A stretch of DNA of 64,000 nt from JAEUOS01 sp040382235 (GTDB lineage: Bacteria > Pseudomonadota > Gammaproteobacteria > Burkholderiales > JAEUOS01), in the NCBI GenBank assembly GCA_040382235.1, contig JBEIFV010000005.1, positions 24,191-88,190 of the forward strand, in the 5' to 3' direction. The notes beneath the pieces are model-generated. The model did no database searches. It was given only the letters and a program-made list of their open reading frames with translations, and was not told the origin of the DNA. A program made the position numbers and the translations under genes. Positions 1 to 8,349 of this stretch are shown here, in pieces (position 1 is the stretch's first letter; each line of letters opens with the position of its first letter).

Positions 1-1
1 C

Positions 2-220
2 TCGCATCTCAAGCCCATCCTGCCGGACCGCATCGCCAAACAGTTCGGTCTGGAAATCTTCGTCTATGGCGCGGTGCTGGTGGGTTTCGTGCTGTTCGAG
101 CCGCTGGGCCTTGCCGGTCGCTGGCAAAAACTGCGTGCCTTCTTCGAGAGCTTCCCGCTGTATCGGCGCGACACCTTTCGGCGCGCCAAGACCTACATGC
201 GCTCGGAGCGGCACCGGTGA
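2..220 (+). CDS. livM: Branched-chain-type ABC transporter permease LivM, 3' end only
   Basis: The last 72 codons of a LivM-type inner-membrane permease; the 5' end lies outside the window. The visible part holds one hydrophobic segment (IFVYGAVLVGFVLFEPLGLA), followed by a basic cytoplasmic tail ending ...MRSERHR. Its stop overlaps the GTG start of the following ATPase gene by four bases (GTGA), so they are translationally coupled. Family assignment rests mostly on the downstream livG and livF genes and on the typical 'FEPLGLAGRW' ending of such permeases. It would form the transmembrane pore with a LivH partner that must lie upstream of the window. Confidence 0.75.
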   Translation, partial: SHLKPILPDRIAKQFGLEIFVYGAVLVGFVLFEPLGLAGRWQKLRAFFESFPLYRRDTFRRAKTYMRSERHR

Positions 221-975
221 GCTTTTTCGAAGTGCGCGACCTGGCGCTGGCCTTCGGTGGCGTGAAAGCACTCGACGGTGTCAGTTTCACAGTCGAGGCC
301 GGCGAAGTATTCGCCATCATCGGCCCCAATGGCGCCGGCAAGACCACGGTGCTCAACGTGGTGACGCGCGTGTTTACCGCCCACGCAGGGCAGGTCATGC
401 TCGGCGGCGTCGACCTGACCCATGTACCGCGTCAGCAGGTGGCGCAGATGGGGGTGGCACGCACCTTCCAGAATATCGAGTTGTTCGAAGGCGCCACCGT
501 GCTCGACAACCTGTTGCTGGGGCGGCATCGTTTCGAGCACGGTGGATTCGCAAGCCAGATGTTCAATAGCCGCGCCGCCCGTGCACATGAAGACCGGTCG
601 CGGGCGCAGGTCGAGGCCCTGATCGAGTTTCTCGACCTCGCGCCCCACCGCAACCAGCGCGTGGCCGGCCTGCCGTATGGCGTACGCAAAGTGGTCGAAC
701 TGGGGCGCGCGCTGGCCACCGAGCCCAGGCTCTTGTTGCTGGACGAGCCGGCGTCGGGCCTGAACCCGGAAGAAACGCGCGAGCTGGCATTCTGGATCGA
801 CGACATCCGTCATGAACTGGGTGTCACGGTGGTGATGATCGAGCACGACATGTCGCTGGTGTCGGAGGTCGCCGATCGGGTGCTGGCAATGAACCTCGGG
901 CGTCCTCTGGCTGCCGGCACACCGGCCGAAGTGCAGGCGCATCCCGACGTGATCGCGGCCTACCTGGGGGCGTGA
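217..975 (+). CDS. livG: ABC transporter ATP-binding protein, LivG type
   Basis: ATPase subunit (252 aa) of a branched-chain amino acid/amide-type (HAAT) importer, acting at the inner face of the membrane. Walker A GPNGAGKT lies at residues 36-43, the Q-loop region around TFQN at 83-86, and Walker B RLLLLDEP at 171-178, followed by the switch-histidine motif VVMIEHD. The signature segment is degenerate (LPYGVRKVVELGRAL in place of LSYGQQR), which is usual for LivG. It starts with GTG inside the stop of the permease gene and its own stop overlaps the GTG of the next ATPase. The ligand is unknown; the adjoining acyl-CoA synthetase makes an organic acid as likely as an amino acid. Confidence 0.93.
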   Translation: MSFFEVRDLALAFGGVKALDGVSFTVEAGEVFAIIGPNGAGKTTVLNVVTRVFTAHAGQVMLGGVDLTHVPRQQVAQMGVARTFQNIELFEGATVLDNLLLGRHRFEHGGFASQMFNSRAARAHEDRSRAQVEALIEFLDLAPHRNQRVAGLPYGVRKVVELGRALATEPRLLLLDEPASGLNPEETRELAFWIDDIRHELGVTVVMIEHDMSLVSEVADRVLAMNLGRPLAAGTPAEVQAHPDVIAAYLGA

Positions 976-1757
976 AGATGAGCGACGCGCTGCTGGTGGT
1001 TCGCAACCTCGAAACCTGGTACGGCCCGGTGTGCGCGATCCGTGGCGTTTCGCTTTCGGTTGCCGCCGGGCGCATCGTTGCCGTGCTGGGCGCCAACGGC
1101 GCCGGCAAGACCACGCTTCTCAACACTATCGCCGGGGTGATCGACCCTTTCAAGGGCGCGGTCGAGTATCGCGGTGCAGCCATTCACGGGCGCGACCCTG
1201 ATGAGGTGGCACGCCAGGGCCTGACCCTGGTGCCGGAAGGGCGGCGCGTGTTTCCGTTCCTCTCAGTGGCCGACAACCTGGCGATGGGCGGTTTCGCGCG
1301 GCGTGAGCGCGCCGGGCAAGAGGATGACCTGGCGCGCATCTACAGCTGGTTTCCGCGCCTGAAAGAGCGCATGACCCAGCACGCCGGCTTGCTGTCGGGC
1401 GGCGAGCAACAGATGCTGGCGATCGGCCGCGCCATGATGGCCCGGCCCGACCTGCTGTTGCTCGACGAGCCCTCGCTGGGCCTGTCGCCGCTCCTGACGC
1501 GCGAGATCTTCAACATCGTCACGCGCATCAACGCCGAGACCGGCATGACCATCCTGGTGGTGGAGCAGAACGCACAGGTCGCGCTGGCCCACGCGCACGA
1601 CGGCTACATCATGGAACTCGGGCGCATCGTCGCCGCCGACACCTGCGCCGCGCTGATGGCCAAGGACGACGTGCGGGAGTTCTATCTCGGCATCGGTGCG
1701 CCTGCTGCCGCCGACGGCCGCAAGCGGCGTTGGAAGAAGACAAAAACCTGGCGATGA
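972..1757 (+). CDS. livF: ABC transporter ATP-binding protein, LivF type
   Basis: Second ATPase (261 aa) of the same HAAT-family importer. Walker A GANGAGKT is at residues 40-47; the canonical signature LSGGEQQMLAIGRAMM is followed by Walker B LLLLDEP and a typical LivF ending (VEQNAQVAL). The start is GTG at 972 in a GTGA overlap with livG; an ATG two codons later is possible. The C-terminus carries about 20 extra, lysine- and arginine-rich residues beyond the usual family end, because the frame runs into the next gene (ATGA overlap at 1754). LivG and LivF form a heterodimer driving the LivHM pore. Confidence 0.93.
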   Translation: MKMSDALLVVRNLETWYGPVCAIRGVSLSVAAGRIVAVLGANGAGKTTLLNTIAGVIDPFKGAVEYRGAAIHGRDPDEVARQGLTLVPEGRRVFPFLSVADNLAMGGFARRERAGQEDDLARIYSWFPRLKERMTQHAGLLSGGEQQMLAIGRAMMARPDLLLLDEPSLGLSPLLTREIFNIVTRINAETGMTILVVEQNAQVALAHAHDGYIMELGRIVAADTCAALMAKDDVREFYLGIGAPAAADGRKRRWKKTKTWR

Positions 1758-3577
1758 TTCCGAACCCGCTCACTCTCGACTGCGACACCGCGGCCAAGCT
1801 GTTTCGCGCGCGCGTCACCATGTGGAGCGCAGACCCCGCGCTGCGCTGGAAAGCGCGTGGCATCTGGCGTTCGGCCACCTGGGGCGACTACCTGGCGGCG
1901 GCGCGTGCCGTCGGGCTGGCGCTGGCGGACCTGGGCGTGGCGCGGGGTGAGGTGGTCACCCTGCTGGCCGAGAACCGCCCCGAGTGGCTGTATGCCGACA
2001 TGGGCGCGCAATGCATGGGCATGATCGGCAACGGCATCTACCCGACCTCGTCCCCCGAGCAGGTCGAGTATGTGCTGAACGATTCGCGCACGCGCGTGTT
2101 GTTGGTGGAGGACGACGAGCAGCTCGACAAGGCGCTGGCCGTGCGTGAGCGCTGCCCAAGCCTTACGAAAATCGTGGTGATGGAAACCGAAGGCCTGCGC
2201 GGCCTGGCCGATCCCATGGTGACAAGCTTTGCCGATTTCATCGCGCGTGGCCGGCAACTGGCGGCCGAGCGCGGTACCGATTTCGATGCCGCCATCGAGC
2301 GCGGCCGCCCCGACGACATCGCGTTCCTGGTGTACACCTCGGGCACCACCGGCGCACCCAAGGGCGCGATGATCGCGCAGCGCAACCTGATTTTCCAGCT
2401 GGGCACGGTGCGCGAATACCTGACGGTGGCAAGAGGCGAGAAGACGCTGTCGTTCCTGCCGCTGTGCCACATCGCCGAGCGCATGTCGACGGTGTTCAAT
2501 CAACTGGCCATCGGCTACATCGTGCATTTCCCCGAAAACAGCGGCACGGTGGCCAACGACATGCGCGAGGTGTCGCCGCACATGGTGTTCGCGCCGCCAC
2601 GCTTCTGGGAGAAGATGTATTCGCAGGTCGAGCTGTTCATGCGCGACGCGATTCCCGCGGCACGCGCGCTCTACAACATGGCGCAGAAGGCCGGCATGCG
2701 GGCGGCCGAGGCGCGCCTGGCCGGACGGCCGGCGGCCGAATGGGATGGCGCGAAGCTGAAACTGCTGCGGCGGCTCGCGTTCTCCAACGTGCGTGATTTC
2801 CTGGGGCTTGCCAACGTGAAGAACGCCATCACCGGTGCCGCGCCGGTGCCGCCCGAGTTGCTCAAGTGGTACCTGGCCTTGGGCATCGACCTGATCGAAG
2901 GCTTCGGCATGACCGAGACCACCGGTTTCGTGTGCGCCACCCCGCCTGCGAAGATCAAGGTCGGTTTCGCCGGGCGTTGCGCCCCAGGGGTGGAAATCCG
3001 CCTCGGCAAAGACGATGAAATCCTGGTGCGCGGCGGCAACGTTTTCGCCGGCTACTGGAATGCACCCGCCAAGACCGCCGAGACCATCGACGCCGATGGC
3101 TGGCTGCATACCGGCGATTGCGGCGAGATCGACGCCGACGGCTACCTGGCGATCCGCGACCGCATCAAGGACATCATCATCACCTCGGGCGGCAAGAACA
3201 TCACCCCTTCGAACATCGAAAGCCAGCTCAAGTTCAGCCCCTACATCTCGGATGCGGTGGTGATCGGCGAGGCGCGCAACTACCTCACCTGCCTCATCAT
3301 GATCGATCAGGAGAATGTGGCAAGTTTCGCGCAGGATGCTGCCGTGCCATTCACCGATTTCGCCAGCCTCACGCGAGCGCCCGAAGTGCTGCGGCTGATC
3401 GGCGCCGAGATCGAGGCGGTGAACCAGCGCCTGGCCCGTGTCGAGCAGGTCAAGACCTTTCGCATCCTGGCGCAACTGTTGACCGCTGAGGACGAGGAAC
3501 TGACGCCCACCATGAAGCTCAAGCGCCGGGTGGTGGCCACCAAATATGCCGCGCTGGTCGAGGACATGTATCGGTAG
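1754..3577 (+). CDS. AMP-dependent long-chain-type acyl-CoA synthetase
   Basis: Adenylate-forming ligase (607 aa) converting a carboxylic acid, ATP and CoA to acyl-CoA. The phosphate-binding motif YTSGTTGAPKG is at residues 194-204, the A5 motif GFGMTETTG follows, and the C-terminal hinge reads YLAIRDRIKDIIITSGGKN. Its length and C-terminal half (…TPTMKLKRRVV) match the FadD15/long-chain branch rather than benzoate-CoA ligases. A longer frame opens at a TTG (1730), but the ATG at 1754 overlaps the livF stop in the classic ATGA arrangement and is preferred. Its position between the ABC ATPases and the binding protein suggests it activates the imported acid. The same order is common in beta-proteobacteria; the substrate is not known. 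Confidence 0.9.
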   Translation: MIPNPLTLDCDTAAKLFRARVTMWSADPALRWKARGIWRSATWGDYLAAARAVGLALADLGVARGEVVTLLAENRPEWLYADMGAQCMGMIGNGIYPTSSPEQVEYVLNDSRTRVLLVEDDEQLDKALAVRERCPSLTKIVVMETEGLRGLADPMVTSFADFIARGRQLAAERGTDFDAAIERGRPDDIAFLVYTSGTTGAPKGAMIAQRNLIFQLGTVREYLTVARGEKTLSFLPLCHIAERMSTVFNQLAIGYIVHFPENSGTVANDMREVSPHMVFAPPRFWEKMYSQVELFMRDAIPAARALYNMAQKAGMRAAEARLAGRPAAEWDGAKLKLLRRLAFSNVRDFLGLANVKNAITGAAPVPPELLKWYLALGIDLIEGFGMTETTGFVCATPPAKIKVGFAGRCAPGVEIRLGKDDEILVRGGNVFAGYWNAPAKTAETIDADGWLHTGDCGEIDADGYLAIRDRIKDIIITSGGKNITPSNIESQLKFSPYISDAVVIGEARNYLTCLIMIDQENVASFAQDAAVPFTDFASLTRAPEVLRLIGAEIEAVNQRLARVEQVKTFRILAQLLTAEDEELTPTMKLKRRVVATKYAALVEDMYR

Positions 3578-3617
3578 CCGGCCTGAACGTGAAGCCATTC
3601 ATGCGACGGGTTAAGAT

Positions 3618-3636
3618 AATCGAGAAACGATTTTTT
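3618..3636 (+). terminator. Short terminator-like hairpin just before a ribosome binding site
   Basis: A five-base-pair stem (AATCG / CGATT, loop AGAAA) followed directly by a T run, lying between the acyl-CoA synthetase stop and the AAAGGAG ribosome binding site of the binding-protein gene. The stem is weak, so it may only partly terminate, act as an attenuator, or stabilise the 3' end of the upstream message while the binding protein is expressed more highly. Confidence 0.4.
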
Positions 3637-3650
3637 AAAGGAGACAGCAA

Positions 3651-4826
3651 ATGAAATTCAAGGCACTGTTGGCCGTAGCCGGCCTCACCGCTCTCGGCGC
3701 ATTGCAACCGGCGCTGGCGCAGCGCGTGACCGATACCGAGATCGTGGTCGGCAGCCACCTGGACTTGTCCGGCCCGACCGCCGCCGGCATGCCGATGCTG
3801 CGCAATGCCATGCAGATGCGCATCGACGAAGCCAACGAGGCCGGTGGCGTCAACGGCCGCAAGTTGCGCCTGGTGGTCGAGGACAACGCCCTGCAGCCGC
3901 AGCAGGCGGTGCGCGCGGTGCAGAAGTTCATCAACCAGGACCGCGTGTTCGCGATCATCAATTCCTTCGGCTCCGGGCCCAACGCGGCGGTGGTCAAGGC
4001 GGCCACCGATGCCGGCGTCGTGTACTACGCGCCATGGGGTGCATCCGCGGTGTTCCGGCAGATTTCCGGCAACTCGCCGCTGCTGATCACCACGGTGCAG
4101 AACTACGACACCACCACCGCGACGGGCCTGTCGTGGGCGATCAAGAACTGGGGATCGAAGAAGGTCGGCTTCATTTTCCAGGAAGGCCCGTTTGGCGACC
4201 TGGTGCGGCGCGGCGTCAAGACCGCGCTCGATGCGCACGGCCTGCAATTGGCGGCCGAGGCTGGCTACAAGCCCGGCGACATCGATTTCGCCTCGCAGGT
4301 GGCGCGCATGAAGGCCGGCGGCGTCGACCTGATCATCGCCGCCACTGTGGTGCGCGAGACCGTGGGCGTGATGAGCGAAGTCAAGAAGCTGGCCTGGAAC
4401 GATGTCAAGGTGCTCACTGTGATTCCGGGTCGCAGCACGATCGTGGCCCTGCTCGGCAAGAACGCGGTCGAAGGCCTGTACGGCATCGGCGGCTGGAAGC
4501 TCAACTATGCCGACAGCGCGCCGCCCGAAGCGAAGAAGGTGATGGACGCCTACAAGAAGAAATTCAACGTCGACCCCGACGAAAACGCACTCAACGCCTA
4601 TTCCTACACTGACTGGTTCATCAAGGGCTTGACTGCTGCCGGACGCAACCTGACCGCCGAGGGCTTCGTCAAGGCGATCTCGTCAATTTCCCAGGAAGAC
4701 TTCACCACCTACGGCAAGATGAGTTTCACCGGCAACCACGCCGGCCCGGAAATGGTGGAGATCGACCAGGTCAAGGGCGGACGCTGGGTCTCGCTGACCA
4801 AGCCGATGACCGGGGTGATCAAGTAG
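3651..4826 (+). CDS. ABC transporter periplasmic substrate-binding protein (LivJ/LivK, PBP1 fold)
   Basis: Periplasmic ligand receptor (391 aa) for the LIV-type importer encoded just upstream. A Sec signal peptide (MKFKALLAVAGLTALGALQP, cleavage near ALAQ at 21-24) precedes the typical mature start DTEIVVGSHLDLSGP. The body has the two-lobed PBP1 pattern, with the VNGRKLRLVVEDN segment of the first lobe and NALNAYSYTDWFIKGL near the C-terminus. A good AAAGGAG Shine-Dalgarno sits seven to ten bases before the ATG. It is followed by a strong terminator, so it closes the operon. The ligand cannot be read from the sequence; relatives bind amino acids, amides or aromatic acids. Confidence 0.9.
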   Translation: MKFKALLAVAGLTALGALQPALAQRVTDTEIVVGSHLDLSGPTAAGMPMLRNAMQMRIDEANEAGGVNGRKLRLVVEDNALQPQQAVRAVQKFINQDRVFAIINSFGSGPNAAVVKAATDAGVVYYAPWGASAVFRQISGNSPLLITTVQNYDTTTATGLSWAIKNWGSKKVGFIFQEGPFGDLVRRGVKTALDAHGLQLAAEAGYKPGDIDFASQVARMKAGGVDLIIAATVVRETVGVMSEVKKLAWNDVKVLTVIPGRSTIVALLGKNAVEGLYGIGGWKLNYADSAPPEAKKVMDAYKKKFNVDPDENALNAYSYTDWFIKGLTAAGRNLTAEGFVKAISSISQEDFTTYGKMSFTGNHAGPEMVEIDQVKGGRWVSLTKPMTGVIK

Positions 4827-4851
4827 GCGGCGGGAAGCATTGCGGTATCCG

Positions 4852-4886
4852 GACGGTCGCCGCCACCGTCCCTCTTCTTTTCTTTC
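4852..4886 (+). terminator. Rho-independent terminator of the first ABC operon
   Basis: A perfect seven-base-pair stem GGACGGT/ACCGTCC with the loop CGCCGCC, followed by the pyrimidine/T-rich tract CTCTTCTTTTCTTTC. It starts 25 bases after the binding-protein stop codon and separates it from the convergent vapC gene. Confidence 0.75.
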
Positions 4887-4911
4887 GGCGCGATTCAGGG
4901 CGGCGTGCCGC

Positions 4912-5310
4912 TTACGCCGCCCAATTCTCGACCTTGAGCCCAGGCACGCGTCCGAACTCGCGCGTGTTGTTGCTGACCAGTGTTGCGCCCAGGGCATGTG
5001 CGTGGGCGGCGATCAAGGTGTCGTAAGGCCCGATCGGCGTGCCCTGGGACGCCAGCCACGCGCGCATCGAGCCACTCACCTCTGCGGCCAGCGCGTCGAA
5101 GGGCGCGATTTCGAGCGTGGCCAGAAAGCGGCGCAAGGCCTCCAGGTTGCGTTGAGACCCAGTGCGGGCCACACCGAAGAACAACTCCGCGGCTGTCACC
5201 GACGAGACGCCCAACCCGGCGCTCTGGAACTGGCGAAACGCGAGCAGCACAGCGCTTGGCCGTTCGTTGATGGTGTAAATGCAGATGTCGGTGTCGAGCA
5301 TGTAGCGCAT
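4912..5310 (-). CDS. vapC: VapC-type PIN-domain toxin
   Basis: Ribonuclease toxin (132 aa) of a type II toxin-antitoxin pair. PIN-domain acidic residues are visible: D6 in MLDTDICIY, E42 in TAAELFFG, D97 in GPYDTLIAAHA, with the NNTREF motif (114-119) near the C-terminus as in FitB/MvpT-like VapC proteins. In this family the acidic residues bind Mg2+ to cleave tRNA or rRNA. The ATG overlaps the stop codon of the antitoxin gene by one base, so the two are co-translated. All catalytic positions are present, so it is probably active. Confidence 0.92.
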   Translation of the reverse strand: MRYMLDTDICIYTINERPSAVLLAFRQFQSAGLGVSSVTAAELFFGVARTGSQRNLEALRRFLATLEIAPFDALAAEVSGSMRAWLASQGTPIGPYDTLIAAHAHALGATLVSNNTREFGRVPGLKVENWAA

Positions 5311-5552
5311 CAGCGTTTGGGCTCGATGGCGGCACGCTCCTGCTGCGCCGGCTGCTCGCGCTCCAGGCGCACGCCGGGTTCGAAGTCATTCAGTGCGTCC
5401 AGCATTGCCTGAAGGTCGGCGGGGGGCTGCGCACTCAGCACGACCTCGTTGCCCATGCGCCGCACGTGAACCTCGGTGCCTGCGAAGCGGAACTCCTTGG
5501 GCAGGCGCACGGCCTGGCTACCGCCGTGGGTAAACAGTTTGGCTAGTTTCAT
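5310..5552 (-). CDS. vapB: VapB-type antitoxin (AbrB/SpoVT fold)
   Basis: Antitoxin (80 aa) that binds the downstream VapC and usually represses its own promoter. The N-terminal MKLAKLFTHGGSQAVRLPKE is the swapped-hairpin DNA-binding motif of VagC/VapB antitoxins; the acidic C-terminal half should wrap the toxin. It lies directly upstream of vapC with a one-base overlap, the usual antitoxin-first order. A CGAGG sequence about six bases before the ATG can serve as ribosome binding site. Confidence 0.9.
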   Translation of the reverse strand: MKLAKLFTHGGSQAVRLPKEFRFAGTEVHVRRMGNEVVLSAQPPADLQAMLDALNDFEPGVRLEREQPAQQERAAIEPKR

Positions 5553-5581
5553 GAAAACCTCGGAGAGAGTGCTTGCATGAA

Positions 5582-5587
5582 AGTATA
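5582..5587 (-). promoter_or_regulatory. Candidate -10 box of vapBC
   Basis: On the minus strand TATACT lies about 30 bases before the vapB start, inside an AT-rich patch (atgacatgtatactttcat) with partial dyad symmetry. VapB-family antitoxins normally bind such a palindrome to autoregulate. No convincing -35 hexamer is seen, so this is tentative. Confidence 0.35.
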
Positions 5588-5672
5588 CATGTCATAGCTA
5601 CTGCCGTTCGCGACACCCTCGCGGCCGGTCTTGAGATATCGAGTTCACCTCACCGTGCGCCAACGCGTCAAT

Positions 5673-6989
5673 TCAGGGGATCGGGTAGGGCTGCGCGTCC
5701 GGCGTGTTCAGTGCGAGGTCGCGGTATTGCGCGCGCCAGGCATCTGGCGGATAGCTTGCCGGATCGCGCGGGGCCAGGTAGTCCACGATCTCAAAGTGAT
5801 TGACCCGGCCACCCGGCTCGGCGTCATCGAGCCGTGCGGTGCCGCGAATATGCGACATGATCGTGCGGCACAGCAGCGAATACGCCCAGGGCGCCGAGCC
5901 AATGCCGTCTAAGCCAACGCACGGGAAATACAGGTTGGGGGCATCGCGGCTGCGAAAGATGCTGCTGCAACGTGCGCCCAGGGCATCAAGGGTGCGGATC
6001 GACGCGATGTCGGGGGATTCGAAGTACGACAGGTCCACGCCGTAGCCGGTGCCCCACAGCAGCAGGTCTGCGTGCAGGCGATGCCCGTCGGAAAGCGTGA
6101 CCATGCCACCGGCGATGGACGCGACGCTGCCGGGATGGCGCTCGATGGCCGCAAAGTTGGCCAACATGCCTGCGCGCCCAGGTATGAGCTGGTCATGCCC
6201 GACATCGAAGTCATGCGCTGGCATGATCCCGGTGATGCCGAATTTCTGGTAGCGGGAGCGCAGGTCTGTGTTGATGGAAGCGCTTTGCTGCGCGGCCGTG
6301 AGGCCGCTTGCCTGCAGGCGCGCGAACCCGCGCACGCTGCCCGCGACGTGCTTCGGGTTCCTGGTGGGGTAGAACCAGCGCAGTCCCCGGTAAGACCAGA
6401 CGACACGGCGCGCGCCGTGCTGGAAGCACAGGTCCAGCAGGTCGAAGGCCGAGGCGCCGCCGCCAACCACGAGGACGTCACGGCCGGTCAGCACCGCCGG
6501 ATCTCGCAGCGCGCTTGCGTGAAATTCGCGCACAGTGCTGTCCGCGCGCTCGATCTCGGGAACCAGCGGAATGTTGTGCGCACCCGTCGCGGCAACGAGG
6601 TGCCGCGCGCGTACCATGCCTTTCGGGGTCTCCAGTTCCCACTGCGAACCCTTGGCTCGCGCCCGCAGTACTGGGGTGTTGAGGCGGATGCCGCCGGCAA
6701 GGCTGAACCGCTCGACCCACGCCTCGATGTTGGCCAGGATTTGCGGCTGGGCCGTGCCTTCCAGGGGCAAGTCGCCCAGCGTCCAGTCCGCAGCGCTGAT
6801 CTGGATATCCTGCCACGCCGGGAGGTCGCACCACAATCCACCCAGGCGACTCTGCTTCTCGAGCACGATCGCCTCAAGGCCGGCCCGACGCGCGTAAAAC
6901 AGTGCCACGACGCCAGCCAGACCGCCTCCCACGATGGCTACATCGAAGTCGCTGTCACTGCGCTGCATGGCCCCTTCCTGGCTCGGCAT
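5673..6989 (-). CDS. Flavin-dependent monooxygenase / NAD(P)-binding FAD oxidoreductase
   Basis: Cytosolic flavoprotein (438 aa) of the flavin-containing/Baeyer-Villiger monooxygenase superfamily. An FAD-binding Rossmann motif VAIVGGGLAG is at residues 17-26, with LGGLW following as in FMO-type enzymes, and a second nucleotide-binding motif DVLVVGGGASAFD lies near residue 170 for NADPH. A WGTGY segment (the ATG-like motif) is near residue 310. The start is set by an AGGAGG ribosome binding site ending six bases before the ATG. It is a single-gene unit; the substrate is unknown. An amine or sulfide N/S-oxygenase is also possible. Confidence 0.8.
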   Translation of the reverse strand: MPSQEGAMQRSDSDFDVAIVGGGLAGVVALFYARRAGLEAIVLEKQSRLGGLWCDLPAWQDIQISAADWTLGDLPLEGTAQPQILANIEAWVERFSLAGGIRLNTPVLRARAKGSQWELETPKGMVRARHLVAATGAHNIPLVPEIERADSTVREFHASALRDPAVLTGRDVLVVGGGASAFDLLDLCFQHGARRVVWSYRGLRWFYPTRNPKHVAGSVRGFARLQASGLTAAQQSASINTDLRSRYQKFGITGIMPAHDFDVGHDQLIPGRAGMLANFAAIERHPGSVASIAGGMVTLSDGHRLHADLLLWGTGYGVDLSYFESPDIASIRTLDALGARCSSIFRSRDAPNLYFPCVGLDGIGSAPWAYSLLCRTIMSHIRGTARLDDAEPGGRVNHFEIVDYLAPRDPASYPPDAWRAQYRDLALNTPDAQPYPIP

Positions 6990-7037
6990 CTGCCCGCCTC
7001 CTGATCTGTGGGCAACAGGGTATCAAACTCCGATTGT

Positions 7038-7060
7038 GCCGCCGGTGCCGGCGGCTTTTT
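7038..7060 (+). terminator. Strong intrinsic terminator hairpin
   Basis: GCCGCCGG and CCGGCGGC are perfect inverted arms separated by two bases, followed at once by five T residues on the plus strand. It stands between the divergent flavin monooxygenase and the RDD gene, so on the plus strand it would stop transcription entering the RDD gene or terminate an early leader transcript. No gene on the plus strand directly precedes it. Confidence 0.6.
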
Positions 7061-7162
7061 GCTGAGCATGGCCGATTCGGGTACGGCCTGCGTCCGGAGC
7101 CGGCGACGGCCGTGGAAGGCGATTCCGGGCCTGAGGTAAGCCTGAACGTGCGAGGCACTCGC

Positions 7163-8167
7163 ATGACCCAATCCGCGCAAGCACGAAACATCGATACCGT
7201 ATGCGCCAGTTACGCCGCACGCGTCGTCGCGTTGTTGCTGGATGTGTTGCTGCTGTTTTTCCTCACGCTGATGGTGGAGGATTGGCTCGAAGGCACGGCG
7301 GGGTATCCGGCCGGCCCGCGCGGTCAATCGCGTACCTGGTTGCTGCTGGGACTCGGCTTCGCCTACTTCACGCTACTGGCGCGAACACCGCTGCGTGGCT
7401 CCCTCGGCAAGTGGATTTTCCGCATCCGTTTGAGCGACCCTCAGGGGCGATCGCCTGGCTGGCGCGCCGCGTTTTTGCGTGCCGGGGCGATGCTGGTCTG
7501 GTTTGGCGGCATCCCGCAGGTATTCGCCCTCATGCCTTGGTATCTGGAGAGCGGCGGCTGGCCTTTCTGGGGTGGCTTGTATTGCTTGTATGCCGCAATT
7601 CCGCTCGCGTCGGCAGGCTTCATGCCGCATCGCGAATCGCTGTTCGACCTCATCGCCACTACCCGGGTAGTGCGCATCGGCGCCGGTGCGCAAGCCGTTG
7701 CCGGCCAGCCGCCACTGGCGCGCCCGTCAAGGTCGAACGCGGCTGTTATCGTGTTTCCCTGGGCCCTGTTCGCGTACATGATGGTGATGATTGCATGGGC
7801 TTACCTTGATCGCAACCTGCGCTCGCGGGTGTCGTATGCGATCAAGGAGACCGATGACGCGCGCCGCAAGATCGCGGCCTTTCGCCAGCGCGAGCAGCGC
7901 TGGCCCGATCCCGCAGAAGTGAACCTGCCGGAGTGGACGGCCTACCGGGACGGCGGCGGGTTTCGCCTCCTGCAAGGCGGTCGCGTGCGCATCAGCTTCA
8001 CGGTAATCGGGGGGCTGAAGGGATACGGGATCGCGCTATCGCCTGCGGCGCCCGCCGGCGACGGTAGTGTGTTCTGGAACTGCGAGCCCGATTCGGACAT
8101 CAAGCCGCACCTCTTGCTCGGGCAGTGTCGGGAAAATTCGATGCGGGCAGAGCCACCTCCCAAGTGA
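7163..8167 (+). CDS. RDD-family membrane protein with pilin-like C-terminal domain
   Basis: Predicted inner-membrane protein (334 aa). Residues about 10-175 form an RDD domain: YAARVVALLLDVLLLFF with the R-D pair in the first helix, then further hydrophobic segments and the GSLGKWIFRIRL loop. A further transmembrane helix (FPWALFAYMMVMIAWAYL, about 195-212) is followed by SRVSYAIKETDDARRKIAAF and an ending FWNCEPDSDIKPHLLLGQC. These resemble the helix and disulfide-bounded C-terminal loop of type IV pilins; C-C spacing and the W-x-C pattern fit. The ATG at 7163 is preceded by GAGG. RDD proteins have been linked to transport; this fused form has no known role that I recognise. Confidence 0.75.
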   Translation: MTQSAQARNIDTVCASYAARVVALLLDVLLLFFLTLMVEDWLEGTAGYPAGPRGQSRTWLLLGLGFAYFTLLARTPLRGSLGKWIFRIRLSDPQGRSPGWRAAFLRAGAMLVWFGGIPQVFALMPWYLESGGWPFWGGLYCLYAAIPLASAGFMPHRESLFDLIATTRVVRIGAGAQAVAGQPPLARPSRSNAAVIVFPWALFAYMMVMIAWAYLDRNLRSRVSYAIKETDDARRKIAAFRQREQRWPDPAEVNLPEWTAYRDGGGFRLLQGGRVRISFTVIGGLKGYGIALSPAAPAGDGSVFWNCEPDSDIKPHLLLGQCRENSMRAEPPPK

Positions 8168-8349
8168 GCCGGCCGCATGATGTGTAACGCAATACCTGTA
8201 TGGCAGACCATCCGGGAGACCGCGCAATGCTCGCAATCGGCGCGCCCGACTCCATCGGACAAAGGTTGGCCGCGCTGGCCTGCGAAACCGGGCGGACCAA
8301 GACCGCGCCACCGCGTCAATGTTGCGATCAGCGCAGGCCGCTGCGATGC

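Noticed and set aside
1682..3598. Long minus-strand ORF of 638 codons opposite the acyl-CoA synthetase
   Set aside because: Histidine-, arginine- and glycine-rich shadow typical of antisense frames in GC-rich DNA; the plus-strand gene has all family motifs.
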